Positions 47,839 to 60,210 are shown, counted from the stretch's first letter. The stretch: 64,000 nt of DNA from Hyperoodon ampullatus (GCA_949752795.1 OX457061.1:10249492-10313491); one strand, 5' to 3'. A program made the numbers and translations. The notes: a model not told the origin generated them from the letters alone.

Positions 47839-50719
47839 AATCATAAACACCTTATTTTACGTATTTCTTTGAATTCTTGAAGTCTTGCGCACATACTGCT
47901 GAGGGCGGTGACCGCCATGAATCGCTCTGGGCAGTGACGTTTGCTGGCAGTTGGTGTGGTGCCAAGGAGCTCTGAAATGTACTGTGGGCCTCCTTTAATA
48001 CTGAGCAAGACAGGGTGACCCTCTTCACTCAAGGGTGACTTTGAAATCATCACTTCCTTCAATTACAAAATCAACACCATTCTCATATCGTGAAATACAG
48101 CACATGTGCAATTTACGTGAAACACACACTTGAAGGAATAATTTAAGGGGAGCACTAACCACTGCCCAGGTCCACCAAATATCGAGACTGTTTAAATTCA
48201 GTTTTTCCTCGGCCCCTCTCACACCCGATACCTGGATTTTAAGGTAAGACTGTGAGCACCTCTCACCTGTCTCCCCAGGGCCCAGCTCTACAAAGCAGGA
48301 GCTCAGCACACCCAGGTTACACCCAAGTGACCCAGCAGGCCCCGCCTCCACCTTCCACCGAGTCTCCTGACCTGGCTCCAGTGTGGCCCCCACGGACCTG
48401 ACGGTAACTCAGGATGGGGACTTTACTAAGTCTGGGTGGCCTGACGGGCCCTAGCAGTGGTGCCTGGAGCCCTGGCCTCCGCTGGCCTCTGCTGGCCACT
48501 GAGCAGCCCCCAACATCTGAGGGCAGGCTGGGTGCCGGCCCCTCATAAATATGCACAGGCACAGGTGATCCCGCAGCCAGCCTCTGGCAGGTCCTGTCAC
48601 TACCTCTATTCCAGGGTTGAGGACTTGGGGCTTGGAAGGGTCCCACCTTCCATCTGGGACACAGCGAGAGTGACTGAACGGTAGCCGTGCTCTGAGCCTC
48701 CGGGCCCTGCCCTCCATGGCTAGCGGCTGTGGGCCTGAGCCGGGCACTGCCTTGCTGGGCCTCGGTTTCCTCATCTATAAATGCAGGTGCTGGAGTAGGT
48801 GGCCCCTGCAGACCCTTCTAGAGAATGCCTTAATGTCTCAGAATCACAGTGTGCCCAAACTTCCTTCCAGTGGTTTCTGTTTTCCAAAACTTGGAGGAGC
48901 TCCTCTGCATCTGAACAAGAAGCTAAGAGTTGAGGAATACTGTGAGCTCGCTTCGTCCAGCCTCCTCCCCGGAGCAGCAAATGTATGTTTCCTCCCAGGG
49001 TCTTTGGGCCTCAGCCTGCAGACCTCCAGCGACAGGGCGCACTGCCGTTCAGGTCAGTGCTTTTCCTTGTTGGCCTGTTTGGTCCCCCTTGGCCAGGACT
49101 CCCCAGGCCTGTGCTGCCAGCCCTGCGTGCCAGGTCCCTCTTCCCACCGGGCACGGCAGCTACCTCCTAACCCCTCTCCTCCCTGGTCCCCGGGACCAGT
49201 CTCCCCACTGCCTCGGGGGGCCCCTCAGCTGTGTGGAGACCACGCTGACATCCGTCTGAGTTCTCTCTCCATGGGTTAAAAAGCTGGAAGCTTGTGCCCT
49301 CCCCTGTCATGTCCCTAAAGCCTGCCAGCTGCCCCTCCAGGCCCCTGGTTCCCCAGGTGAGGGACTGGGAAACGTCGGGACAGAGGGGAGCAAAGACCCA
49401 ACTTGGTCATCACGACGCTCACAGTCTGGTTAGGTCAAGAGGTGGCAGGTGACCCCCAGGCCACACTGCAGCGAGCGCCATGCAAGCGCTGTGGGGACCA
49501 GCATGGGCCAGGTGAGTGCCAGGCAGAGCGACGGGCGGTGGGAGCAACGGGCGGGGTGGGGGCCTGGGGGCCTGAGGTGGGGAGGCAGCAGCCCTGCTGA
49601 GCGGGCAGTCGCGGCTTCTTGACGTGCTGTGGCCTCTGAGGGGAGAAGGAAGCCCCCGCCCCAGTGGTCCCGGGGAGGGGGACACTGTGGCTTCACCACC
49701 GGGCACGGCATCAATAGCTTTTGAGCTTCCCAGCTGGCGAGGATGGCGGCTGCCACGGAGGCTGAAGAAGGGGCCCCGAGACTGGGGAGGGAGCCAGAGG
49801 TAGGGAGAAGGGGTCTGCGCCTCCGCCCCGCCACCCCCGGCCTGGCATCCCCGAGGGGCCACCACGGCCTCCACGGCAGCCCTGGCAGGACCGGCCCCCC
49901 GGCTCCTGGCACAGCTCCTGCCACCTGACTCTTGCCGGTGCTGCCAGGGCTGCTCTCCTCCTTCCAGAGGGAGGAACGGGAGGAAGAGAAGAAAAAAGCA
50001 GGGTCTTCCCCAGCTCAGGGTCAGAGGGCTCAGGGTGCAGACCTGGGATCAGACCCCAGCCCCCCACACCCTGGCCTGTGAGCTGAACCTCCTCCTTGGG
50101 CATCAGCAGCGGCATCCGTCCCAGAGCTCCGTGGGGATCGGTTGGTCTGAGGACCGAGGGGCCCCTCCCAGGTGCGGGTCCCGATCCCAGCCCCTCCTCA
50201 CCGGCCTCACTCCCTCCGGGTAAGGGGCTGACTCCTCTGTGCCGCGGGTCCCTGTCTGTACAACGGGATGAAGACACCAACTTGCAGGGCTGGAATCAAG
50301 ACTCAATGAAACAATATACGCACAGGGCCTGGTGTGTGAGCACCTGATAAACGGCCACATGATGTTGGCATCTGTCATCTTGCTTAGTCCGGTTGTGCGA
50401 ACGCCATGTTCTCCCCAGTGGTGCCCGCCCTGAGGGGGGACCCAGCTGTGCCGAGCTGTCCCCGTGAGTTCCAGAGTCCAAATAAACTGCCGTGGCAGTG
50501 CCAAGACCAGCTTCCTCAGTGCCAGGAAGGAGGGCACACAGGCACTGGGCCTGGGCCCTCTGCCCCAGGGACAGACGGCTTGATGTGGGGGCCCTATGCT
50601 GCGAGCCTGCACCCTGTCCAGGTCCCAGAGCCAGACTCTGCAGCTCGGCCCACCCTGTCCTTCCTCACCAACGGATTCTGTGAAGCGAACGCTCACTGAG
50701 TGCCCTCTTATGAGAGCAG

Positions 50720-50870
50720 ACCCTGGGGTCGGGCAGATTGTGCTCAAATTCCAGCTCTCTCCTGGTTGGTGTGTCCTCAGATGAGCTACTTCTTTGAGCC
50801 TCAGTTTCCTCTTCTGTAAGATGGGGACAATAATACTTTCTTCAAAGGGGCCTTGTGAAGACTGGATGAG
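50720..50870 (+). repeat. MIR relic
   Basis: 'gctcaaattccagctctctc', 'gagcctcagtttcctcttct' and 'gatggggacaataatacttt'. Confidence 0.7.
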
Positions 50871-51071
50871 TCTACTAGGCAGGACGGCTGGGCTGCAGTG
50901 ACACTAACAGCCCCAAGGCCTCAGTGGCTTTCACACAGCATTTACTTCCCATCACACAGAGTCAGCCGTGGTCCAGCCGCCTCAGGCTTCCACAAAGGTG
51001 CAGGTCGGGGACAGAAGGGCTGGAGAATGGGCAGCAACAGTGAGATACTGTGGTTCAAAAGGGGCACATGG

Positions 51072-51278
51072 GGACTTCCCTGGTGGTCCAGTGGTTAAGA
51101 CTTCACCTTCCAATGCAGGGGGTGCAGGTTCGATCCTTGGTCAGGGAGCTGGGATCCCACATGTCTCGCGGCCAAAAACCAAAACATAAAACAGAAGCAA
51201 TACGGTAACAAATTCAATAAAGACTTTAAAAATGGTCCACATCAAAAAAAAAAAAAGTCTTAAAAAAACCCCAAAAAA
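51072..51278 (+). mobile_element. CHR-type SINE with extended tail
   Basis: Same family as the element at 27076 (tail aattcaataaagactttaaa). Duplication ggcacatgg at 51063-51071 and 51281-51289. Confidence 0.92.
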
Positions 51279-51764
51279 GTGGCACATGGATCCCTTCCCA
51301 CCTTCAGTCACATTTCATTGGCCAGAATCAGTCACCTGGGGGACAGAGAGCTGCGACCACCCAGGATGGGAAGTCACAAATGTTTGGGAAACAGTCTCAA
51401 TGTCTGCCACCATGAGATGACACTGTGCTTCCCAAAAGTCCCCATTCACAGGCCGCCCCAAGATAGCACCTCATCTACAGTGAAATATTTTCCCTGATAC
51501 TGATCCAGGCTAATGCTGTTCTCTACCTTAAACTTCATCCTAAACAAGAATGGCCATGGCGTCCCGGATTTGGTGTGCAGCACATACGCTTTCTGGTGCA
51601 CACTGAAATAAATACATAACTGAATTGAAAACATCCACCCACACACCCCTGAAATCACATGGTGAAGGACCACAGTCACACCTCCCACGCTGGCGAAGGT
51701 AAAGTTAAGTTGACACTGTTCTTTTATCAGTGCCCGCCCCCTGCCTCTTATTAAGCTCAGAATA

Positions 51765-51900
51765 GGTTAGTTACTATTCTACTAACTGCTTTCTCAGTCC
51801 ATCCACATGCCCACCTAATCCCCATTTTACACATGAGGAAATGGAGGCAAAGAGAAGCCTCCTCTGAGGCCATGCAGCTGGGAAGTGATGGAAAGGCTCT
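51765..51900 (-). repeat. MIR relic
   Basis: 'aatccccattttacacatga' and 'ctgaggccatgcagctggga'. Confidence 0.65.
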
Positions 51901-52129
51901 CCCGCCTCCCACCTGCTCCCCCCCACAACCAAAACAAGCTGTCCCCAACCTTGCTGGGCCTCCATCTCGGCTGATGTGGCCCAAATGCCCTTGATCCTGA
52001 AGGTTCCCTAGAGGCCCCGCTGGGAGGATCCTGCTCTTTGGAAAGGCAGCCAGGAGAGGGAAAGGGTTAAGCCTGTCATGTTGTGTTCCCACCAAACACC
52101 TCTGCTTAAATGCAAAATCCCAACAGGGT

Positions 52130-52350
52130 GGTGTTTGCTATAAAAGCCCTAAGAGTGATTTGTGAAGTCTCGAAGGCCTGTAATCTCGTCAGCGTAATGG
52201 GATTATATTTCAAATCACCACGGCCTGTTCATTACCTATTTAAACTCCTCTGACAGAGGAAAACTTACATAAACCGTGCACGGCAGCCCTTGCCGACTTC
52301 CCCACTCTCCTTCCTGATTAGACAAACAGATGCTGAGGTCTGGAATGAAA
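52130..52350. promoter_or_regulatory. Candidate downstream enhancer
   Basis: AT-rich island in GC-rich DNA with retained CpGs (tctcgaagg, ctcgtcagcg) and TAATGGGATTA at 52195-52205, a paired-class homeodomain dimer (P3) site that also contains the OTX core GGATTA. Confidence 0.35.
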
Positions 52351-53794
52351 AAATAATGTGCCCATTTATTCATTTTTCTGACAAGTCACAGTAGATTTTT
52401 AACTGCCAATGAGTGACCTCCCGGAGGTGCTGCGGCTGGGAGGTGGCCGCCAGGCAGCGAGTGGTCATTTCCTGGCCTGGCTGGCGATGTCTTCTGGGAC
52501 CAGAGCTGAGCCAGGCTGAGCCCCTCTCCTTGCCCTGGCCTGGCTGGGGTGGGGGGCTGCCTGCTGGGCCTCTCAGCTCTCACCACCCAGAGGGGGCCAG
52601 GGACCTCCTCAGGGTGACCAGGACGGAGCCACAGCCTGAAGTCATAGAGCCCCAGCAGGAATCCTGGCCCTGCCTTGCTCAACCAGGTGACTGAGGACAA
52701 CTTTCATCTCTCTGAGCCTCAGTAGCCCCGTCTGTAACATGGAGAATGTAAGAGAGCTCACCTCGGAGGTGCGGGTTCAGGGTGCAGCTCCCACCCCAGG
52801 TTCCCGGGGATGGCATCCAACCAGCACCACCAGCTGTGCCAGGCCCTCCTTCACCGTGACCTCTGGCGGATGGGGTTTTGCTAGTCACTTGCTGGGGCTG
52901 TGTCACTCTCTGTGACGGTGCCTGGAGCAGAGGGGGGTGGGCGGAGGGGCAGCTGGGTCAGGGACGCCAGCTCTGCCCGCCCCATCCCGGTCCCAGGGTC
53001 CTGCCCCTGGGGTGCCCCCTCCTCATTCAGAAGTAGGACGCTGCCCCTGAAGACTCATGTCGCCTGAGCTGGGCCAGGTGGCCACCGGCTAGAGGGGGCC
53101 TTAGGGCAGTGAGTGGAAAAGGGCAAAATCACCCCTCCTCTGTCATTCAAGGCCTCCCACCCTCTCCCAGGGCCCCGCGAGCTCAGCCTCAGCGATCCCC
53201 AAGTCATCTCGTGTCCGGTCATATGGTGCCCGCCTCCCCACCCTCCCATGGCTCCTGTAGCCAATGCCCTGAGCCCAGAGACAGGCGAGGAGGGCGCCAG
53301 CATGGATAAGTGATGCACCTCTGAGAGCCGGGTTCAACCCTGGAGCCGGCACAGGCTCGCACTGTCGAAGTCGCAGCCAGTCACATCTCCCAGCCCCCTC
53401 TTCACGGCCCTCCTGTGGCCCTTTTTTGGAAAAAACTCAGCCACAGACTTCCTGAAGGCAAACCCCAGGACTGGGGGAGAGGAGGTAGGCTGAGTTATCT
53501 TTGGGTCCAGCCCAGGGCCTGGCCGGGGGTGGCAGCAGCAAGTGCCTGCTCCATAAACTTACCCTGTCATTCCACCAACATCTGAGCACAGCCTCTGGGC
53601 AGGGCTTTGGCCCTCAGGCTGCAGCAGGAACACAGAGGCTGATGCCCTCCAGGCCCTCTCACCTGGCAGGGAGGGTGCACTTTACCTGAGAGGCCTGGGA
53701 GAGATGAGAGCCAGGAGCGGTAGTGAGGTGGGGGGCAGGCCAGGTGGGTGAGTGTTCAAACAGCCTCAAGACTTGAGCTGAGAAGCTGCAGAAG

Positions 53795-53935
53795 GAATGA
53801 AAATCTGCCTCCTTGCTGTGTGACCTTGGACCCGTGACTCAGCCTCTCTGAGCCTGTCTTCTCATCTGCACGACTGGGACAGAGTCTCATCTTCAGTGTC
53901 ACGGGCCTGGCGCACAATAGGGGATCAGTAACAGC
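53795..53935 (+). repeat. MIR relic
   Basis: 'tccttgctgtgtgaccttgg', 'ctctgagcctgtcttctcat' and 'ggcctggcgcacaatagg'. Confidence 0.65.
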
Positions 53936-54139
53936 TAGCCGTGGAGACAGGGTGCCTAGTCACGTACAGGGAACACGAGGGCCAAGGCCTCTCCCTGCCA
54001 GCTGGCCTCAGGGAGCCTCCCCAGAACCCCAGGGAGCCCCCTGGATCCAGCTGGGGGCCTAGGCCCTCCCTCCCAGGGCCCTCTCCCCTCACCAGACCCG
54101 CCTGCCTGGCTGACTAGCCCCCAGGCAGGGTTCACATCT

Positions 54140-54345
54140 TCATGCATTAACTCTACGAATACATAAGAAATACTGTGAAGCTAATTCTTTTTAAAATGAT
54201 AACATTTGTCTATATTAGAGCATTCCAGCCCCCAGCTTCCTGAAAGCTAAAAATATTTTAATGTCATATTCCCATGTAAATTTTAGTTTAGAATTTAATA
54301 CCCTTTTAACATACATTAAATTTTTAGCATTCTTCAAGCCCTTGA
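54140..54345. promoter_or_regulatory. Candidate AT-rich regulatory island
   Basis: About 200 bp of AT-rich, repeat-free DNA set sharply between GC-rich flanks, with several TTTAA/ATTTTA homeobox- and MEF2-like cores (ctaaaaatatttta). Confidence 0.28.
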
Positions 54346-57182
54346 CTCTTCTAAGGGCTTAGCTGCTGGGTGTTGGAGAAAAGGGCTGGGGAAGGCTGTA
54401 AATTAAGAGAGAAAGTTCTAGAATTAGGTTACCCCCAAATCTCTGTGCCCACCTCATCTTCGGAGTTACTCTGAGGAGTGTCTGAGCCAAACCCTGGAGT
54501 CCTGAGGCGGTGTCAGCAGTCTTGGTTTCCTTGCTGGAGTGGCTATGACTTTATCAAATAAATACAGTTGTGGCTTTACTGGGGCCCCAGGAAGACTCCT
54601 CTCAGCAGCCCAGGTCGGGGGAGCCAGATGGCCTGGTTGCCTGGCTCAGACCCTGCTTCCTGCCACTTGCCAAGGTGACCTTGGCAAGCTGTCAGTGCCT
54701 GTTTCCTTGCCCCAAACAGGGGCAAGGAAAATGGGGCCAAGGTCAGAGCTAGTGCACAGACTGTGTTTGAGCGAATACTTACGAAGGGGGAGGTTATCAG
54801 CTCCGCAGAAGAGGTGACCTCCAGGATGAACGGGCTGGCCTTGCTAAGGGGTCCAGGGGGTTGACGTATGGGAGCTGGAGCAGATCATTTTGACTGACCC
54901 CTACCCCCACTCCAGCTCCTAGAGCGAGACCTCATCCCCCAGCCATAAGGATGCCCAAGGGTGTCTTTGCAAAGCACCATGATTAGCCCATGGGCGGCAG
55001 CCCCCCATTAGTTCCCTCTTGGGACGAGACCAGGGACAGCCAGGGGAGGGGCTCTGAACATGGCAGGAAGGGGCGTTCACGGCAGCCTTTGGGGGAAAGA
55101 GGAGTGGGGACTCCATGCCCATGCTCACCAGGCCGAGGTCTGGGGTCTGCCTGGGGTACTTGGCCCACCAGCCTCGAACTCTGGGGTCCAGGGCTGCTCT
55201 GGCCCAGGCCCACACCCCCTGCCATGGGTCACCAGGCAGGCTCCTTGAGTGAATCCCATGTCTCTGAGGGCCCATCTGTGAAACTGGGGCAAAAATAACA
55301 AAGCCTCCTTCTTGGGAGGACCCAGCACAGTAGGAGTCATCACCAAAACTCGATGTGTGGTGAAAGGCTCGTGGGGCCATCCGTCCAAGCGATCATTACC
55401 AGAATGAGACATTTACAATGTGGAGACCTGAAATCCAGTGAGATGACGTCTCTCCTTTCTAATCGCTTTCAGGGGATGATACAATGCATTGATTGACAGA
55501 GACGAGCCACAGCTTGGGCTCTGACCAGTGTCTGCAACTAAAGCAGCAGGCTTGTTAATGTAGGTTTACAAAGAGCATCTCCATCCTGGCTAGAGGAAGG
55601 CCTGCTGTTGGTGTGGGATACTGGGGGGACCCAGGGACCAGGTAGGGACGCTCTTGAGCTTGCCCCAGAAGAAGCCTAAGGGATCCTTCTCCAAGGTGGC
55701 CACTAATGAGTCAGTTTCCTCATGGGGAGTGAGTGAGTTCCCCGACTCTGGAGGAATGTAAGCACTCATCATTCAGTCAACACATGTCCACTAATGCCTA
55801 CCCTGTGCCATGCCCGGCACGGGCCCTGAAGGTACAGAAATGACCTGACTCAGATCCTGTCTTTGGGATCTCGTGGTCCACGGGGCCGAGACCCAGTCTC
55901 TAGTGTTTGGGTGACCAGATGTCTAGAAGGGGAGTGGAAACAGACACATCCTTCTCCTCATAGACCCCTTCGCAGCTGGGGGCTGAGCACACACCTGGCT
56001 CTGGTGGATCCAACTGGAGGATGACAAGCTGGTGGACACCTGGGAAGGACAGATTCCAGGGCAAGAAACCCCAAGAGGAGCTCGCCAAGCGAGAGGAAGG
56101 GGAGTGGCCAGCAAGTCCAGCCCCGGCCGTGGGGAGCATTGTGAGCAAGAGGTGGCTCCTCGGCCTTTCTCTGGGCTCAGGCAGCCTCACTGCACGGCCC
56201 GTGGCTGCAGCTCCTTGAGGCCTGAGAGCTCAACGTGCACAAAGACCTCTGCCAAATGGTTGATGTCATCATTACCCAATAAATCTTCTGCTTATTATGG
56301 GAAGAGGGGCTCTTAGGGGCTTCTCCCTGGATCGTTGGTTTCTCCCATCCATGTTAGGAAAGGAGGCCTTTGGCTTTGGGGGAGGGTCTTATCTGCGTCC
56401 CTTCCTAGGATGCTGTGAGGGGCCCTTGGGGACAGGACAGTTGTCCTAGGCTATCTTATCACAGAGCAGCCCCCTGCTGACATTCACACCTCCCAACACG
56501 GAGCCCAGACTTTCATCAGTGTGTGTGTCACCAGTGGACAGCACTTCAGCAGCTGCCTTGCGTCACCTTGATCACCCTCAGCTCTGCTGTCCCATTTCTG
56601 GGCCTCATTCTCTGCTCCTGGAAGGGGCATCCTCCACGTGGCAAGAGGGATGTGGACAAAGGTCCAGTCTGTTCCAGGCTTTGGAACCACAGAGGAGGGA
56701 CTTCTTATCCACATACCATATACACATGCCAGGCCAGGTCTCTGATTGGCCTGGCAGCGGTCACATGTTCACCCCTGGGCCAATCCCTTTGGCTAGGGGG
56801 TGGGCTGCTGTGATTGGCAGCACTGCCCCCACCCCCAGGACCACAAGGCTCAGGGGAAGGGAGGGGCGTCAGTCAGCAGAGCGGAGCAACGGGGGGGACG
56901 GGTAGAGTCCGTGGACCTCCTCAGCAGTTACTATGTGCCAATCACTGTGCTAAATACCTTTTAATTTTTTTTTCTCAAAGTCACCCAGAAGCAGAGGCCG
57001 ACAGCATCCTTCCACAGTAATAAGGCCTAAAGGGTGAAGGGGCTTTGCCCATCAAGGAAGGAACTGGACCTGCTTCTGACTCCAACCCCCAACGCTCCAC
57101 CTCGTGCACCACCGCCCCCGTGTGGGCACAGAGGAGGCTCAGCCTCGCTCCAAGCACAGCGTCCCTCGGGAACGGTGGCCTG

Positions 57183-57622
57183 AGTGTGTGAGCATGTATG
57201 GTAGGTGACTGTGTGTGGTGTGCTGTGTATATGTGGTGTGTGTGCAGTGTGTGTGTGTGGAGTGTGTGGCGTGAGTGTGTGTGGTGTGTGTGGTTTGAGT
57301 GTGGTGTGTGTGTGTGTATGTGTGTGTCTGGTGTGTGGTGTGTGTATGCGTGTGTCTGGTGTGTGTGTGTGTCTGGTGTGGTGTGCATATGGTGTGTGTG
57401 TGTGGTGTGCATGTGTGGTGTGTGTGTGGTTTGAGTATTTGTGATGTGTGTGTGGTGTGTGTGTGATGTGTGAGTGTGTGTGGTGTGTGTGGTTTGAGTG
57501 TGGTGTGCGTGTATGGTGTGGTGTGTGTGGTGTGTGTGGTGTGTGTGTGTGATGTGTGTGTGGTGTGAGTGTGTGGTGTGTATATGTGGTGTGTGTGTCT
57601 GGTGTGGTGTGTGGTGTGAGAG
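57183..57622. repeat. G/T-rich imperfect satellite
   Basis: About 430 bp made almost only of TGTG, GTGG, TGAGTG and TCTGG units on the + strand. Long alternating purine-pyrimidine runs. Histidine/threonine-rich reverse frames here are translations of the repeat, not genes. Confidence 0.92.
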
Positions 57623-58024
57623 AGTTTCCTCCATGAGCCGCCTGCCCGTGCCCATCCCTGCTCCCTCTGGGCAGGGCGCGTCCCCTCACACACCTGTGCT
57701 CCGGGCACAGCGAGGCTGAAGGCGTCGGCTCTCCGAGGAGGCCATGCGGGTCTCTAAGCAGCCCTCACCCCACTGCTGAACAGCTGGCCACCATCTTGGC
57801 ACACATTTCCCTGTCATATCTGATTTGCAAAGTCATGTCTGTAACAGACCCACAGGAGCGTCCGGTTGGGGCTTTTTCAGGTCAAGGAATAGTTTCCACA
57901 GCCTCTGGTTCTTCAGAAGAGAAAAAGAATGTGAACAGCCCTCCTTCTCCGTTGCCAGGCTGACACTCTCAACCGTGGAATCTTCCTCCCAGCCACCCTG
58001 GGCTAAGGGCTAAGGCCTTGAGTA

Positions 58025-58150
58025 TCACCTTGAGGTGCTGTCATTATCCCATTTTACAGATGAGGAAATTGAGGCTCACAGGAGTCCTGTCATTTCCCCA
58101 AGGTCACACAGCAGCTAAGAGCAAAGCTATAATTTGAACACAGACCCTCT
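58025..58150 (-). repeat. MIR relic
   Basis: 'attatcccattttacagatg', 'aggaaattgaggctcacagg' and 'aaggtcacacagcagctaag'. Confidence 0.75.
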
Positions 58151-58624
58151 GGCCCCTCAAGCCCTCACTCATCACCATCATGTCCACAGCCTCCCTGCAG
58201 ATGCCTGAGCTGAGCTCTCCCTGCTGGTCTAACTCCAGGACCTCCTCGTCCAGGAAGCCTGTCTGAACTGTCACAGCCCTCCTTGGCACCTTGGGCTCTT
58301 ACCACTGACTGGAGTCTCTCGTTTCCAGAGCATTCTGGGAGGGGCCCACCAGAGCTGGGTGACTTTGACCCCCTAAAGGCATAGACTTGGCCAACATGCT
58401 TTGACTGCATGGAGTGGAAGCCCATGAGGATGCGGGCTAAGCAGGTTCCTTTCCTGCAGGACCCCTCAGAGCCTTTAATGGGCACTGTGCACCATGCTCC
58501 AGAAAGGGGTGGCATATGCAGTGTTTCCCAAACACCTTTTTTGCCAGAGCATGTGTTCACATTTCTAGAATTGGGGCAACTAAGAACTCAGAGTTGTGAT
58601 GTTGTTTCAGGCAATCCAAAGGAG

Positions 58625-58725
58625 GCAGGGTCAGGTCCTGGCTGAGAGAAAACCAGCTCTGCCACCTATTAGCTGTGTGACCTTAGGCAAGTCACTTTAC
58701 CTCTCTGAGCCTCAGTTATCCCATA
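58625..58725 (+). repeat. MIR relic
   Basis: 'cagctctgccacctattagc', 'tgtgtgaccttaggcaagtc' and 'tctctgagcctcagttatcc'. Confidence 0.75.
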
Positions 58726-58739
58726 CACTTCATGGAGCT

Positions 58740-58955
58740 CATCAGAACCACTCCATCTTCATCCAGGCTTCCATCATCACCCTCCAACCAGCAAAAGCCT
58801 CTCCCCAGGCCTCTCTGGCTCCCGTCTGTCTCTCACCCCTAGATATGAGCTCTGGGCCTGGAGGACTCAAGTTTGTCTTGTTCCCCACTCACTGTATCCC
58901 CAGCACCGGGGCAGGCCTGGCACAAAATAATGTTTGTTTAATGAGTGAATGGATG
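58740..58955 (+). mobile_element. L2 3' end
   Basis: 'tgtatccccagcaccggggc' then 'aataatgtttgtttaatgag', a usual L2 terminus. Confidence 0.55.
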
Positions 58956-59299
58956 GATGAATTCCTATGTGAACACTCTGAATTTAGTCTGGGGCATGCA
59001 TGGCTGGCGGAGCAGCCCAGGGCCACTCCCCACCCTGATCCCCCTCCCTACCCCTCTCCTACACTTGAGTCTGGTTTGAACCTAAAGGAAGTCCAAATCT
59101 CACTCAGCAAACATTTATTCAATTTGAACAATTATATCCTGCTGGGAGTTGGCAGATGGCGAGAGATGGTTGGGAGAAACTCTTTGTCTTCTCATATAAA
59201 GAACAGCCTCCCCCTCTAGAGGACACTAGAAGCTCCAAGCCTGGGCTCTGCCCCCAGGTGCATGGGCTGCTTGACTCCACACCACACCACTGTGGCAGG

Positions 59300-59437
59300 A
59301 CTATAGCACTGTGCCCATTGCACAGATGAGGAGAGTGAGGCTCAGAGTGCTCAGGGACTCACCCAAGGTCACATAGCTAGGGGGAAGCAGGGCAGAAATT
59401 TCAACCAGGTTTCACCTGACCCCAGACCCCGTAATCT
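59300..59437 (-). repeat. MIR relic
   Basis: 'tgcccattgcacagatgagg' and 'cccaaggtcacatagctagg'. Confidence 0.7.
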
Positions 59438-59448
59438 TAACCCTTGTT

Positions 59449-59657
59449 TTTTTTTTTTTTTTTTTTGGTACGCGGGCCTCTCACTGTTGTGGCCTCTCCT
59501 GTTGCGGAGCACAGGCTCCGGACGCGCAGGCTCAGTGGCCATGGCTCACGGGCCCAGCCGCTCCGCGGCATGTGGGATCTTCCCAGACCGGGGCATGAAC
59601 CCATGTCCCCTGCATCGGCAGGCGGACTCTCAACCACTGCGCCACCAGGGAAGCCCA
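59449..59657 (-). mobile_element. CHR-2-type SINE, short form
   Basis: Duplication taacccttgtt at 59438-59448 and 59658-59668. Inserted between two MIR relics. Confidence 0.94.
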
Positions 59658-59684
59658 TAACCCTTGTTCTTAACTAGGAGGCAT

Positions 59685-59920
59685 GGGACACTGGGAAGAC
59701 CACAGTTCTGATCTGGGTTGAGATCCTAGCTCTGCCTCACCCCCTATTTTTGCGTGACACTAGGCCAGTCATTTCACCTCTCTGAGCCTCAATTTCCTCA
59801 TCTGCAAAATGGGGCTAATAATCCCTCCTCTACAGGGTCATGAGAATTAAACGAGCTAGTAGATGGGACGGAGATTTCTGAGGTAGAGGCATATAACAGG
59901 TGTTCAATAAACTTTTGTGG
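59685..59920 (+). repeat. MIR relic, near full length
   Basis: 'gagatcctagctctgcctca', 'gccagtcatttcacctctct', 'cctcatctgcaaaatggggc' and 'aacaggtgttcaataaactt'. Confidence 0.8.
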
Positions 59921-60126
59921 AATGAATGACTACCTTCTGCTGGTGCTGCCAACTGTCCCGGAACATGGACAGTGACACAGAGGCACAGAGCTTGAACAAG
60001 CATTCCCTTGGACAGACAATGAGAAAACGGGTGCATGGAGCCATGTGCTTGAAGCCAGCACAGCTTAGACACATTCTCCAGCTTCAGGGGCTCTGTGTGG
60101 GCACATGAGCCTTGGTACATGTAGGC

Positions 60127-60210
60127 CAAGATGACTGCCACACCACTCAAGATGGCTTCCTCGACACTCACGATGGCCACCACACCAGACAAGATGGCCG
60201 CCACACAGCT
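60127..60210 (+). repeat. Four 21-bp tandem units with YY1-like cores
   Basis: Four head-to-tail 21-bp units at 60127, 60148, 60169 and 60190, each starting ca[a/c]gatgrc and ending cac-rich. The last reads caagatggccgcc, close to the YY1 core AAGATGGCGGC. Confidence 0.85.

Larger units (their letters stand above)
46362..47855 (+). other. MAPKAP1: MAPKAP1 3' untranslated region (probable extent)
   Basis: The sequence after the TGA carries no recognisable SINE or L1 insertion, in contrast to the introns. It contains two poly(A) signals about 1.1 kb apart. The first 400 bp are GC-rich, and the last 250 bp before the distal signal are AT-rich and look typical of a conserved 3' UTR end. The extent is inferred from the distal signal, not observed from transcripts. 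Confidence 0.75.

Noticed and set aside
49430..50747. Several long reverse frames (151-214 codons)
   Set aside because: GC-rich intergenic DNA, proline/glycine/arginine-biased products, no splice or family support.
56981..57708. Histidine/threonine-rich reverse open frames up to 224 codons
   Set aside because: They are translations of the G/T satellite. All three reverse frames are open for the same reason.
58596..59219. 207-codon forward open frame
   Set aside because: Spans a MIR and an L2 3' end; no family recognised.
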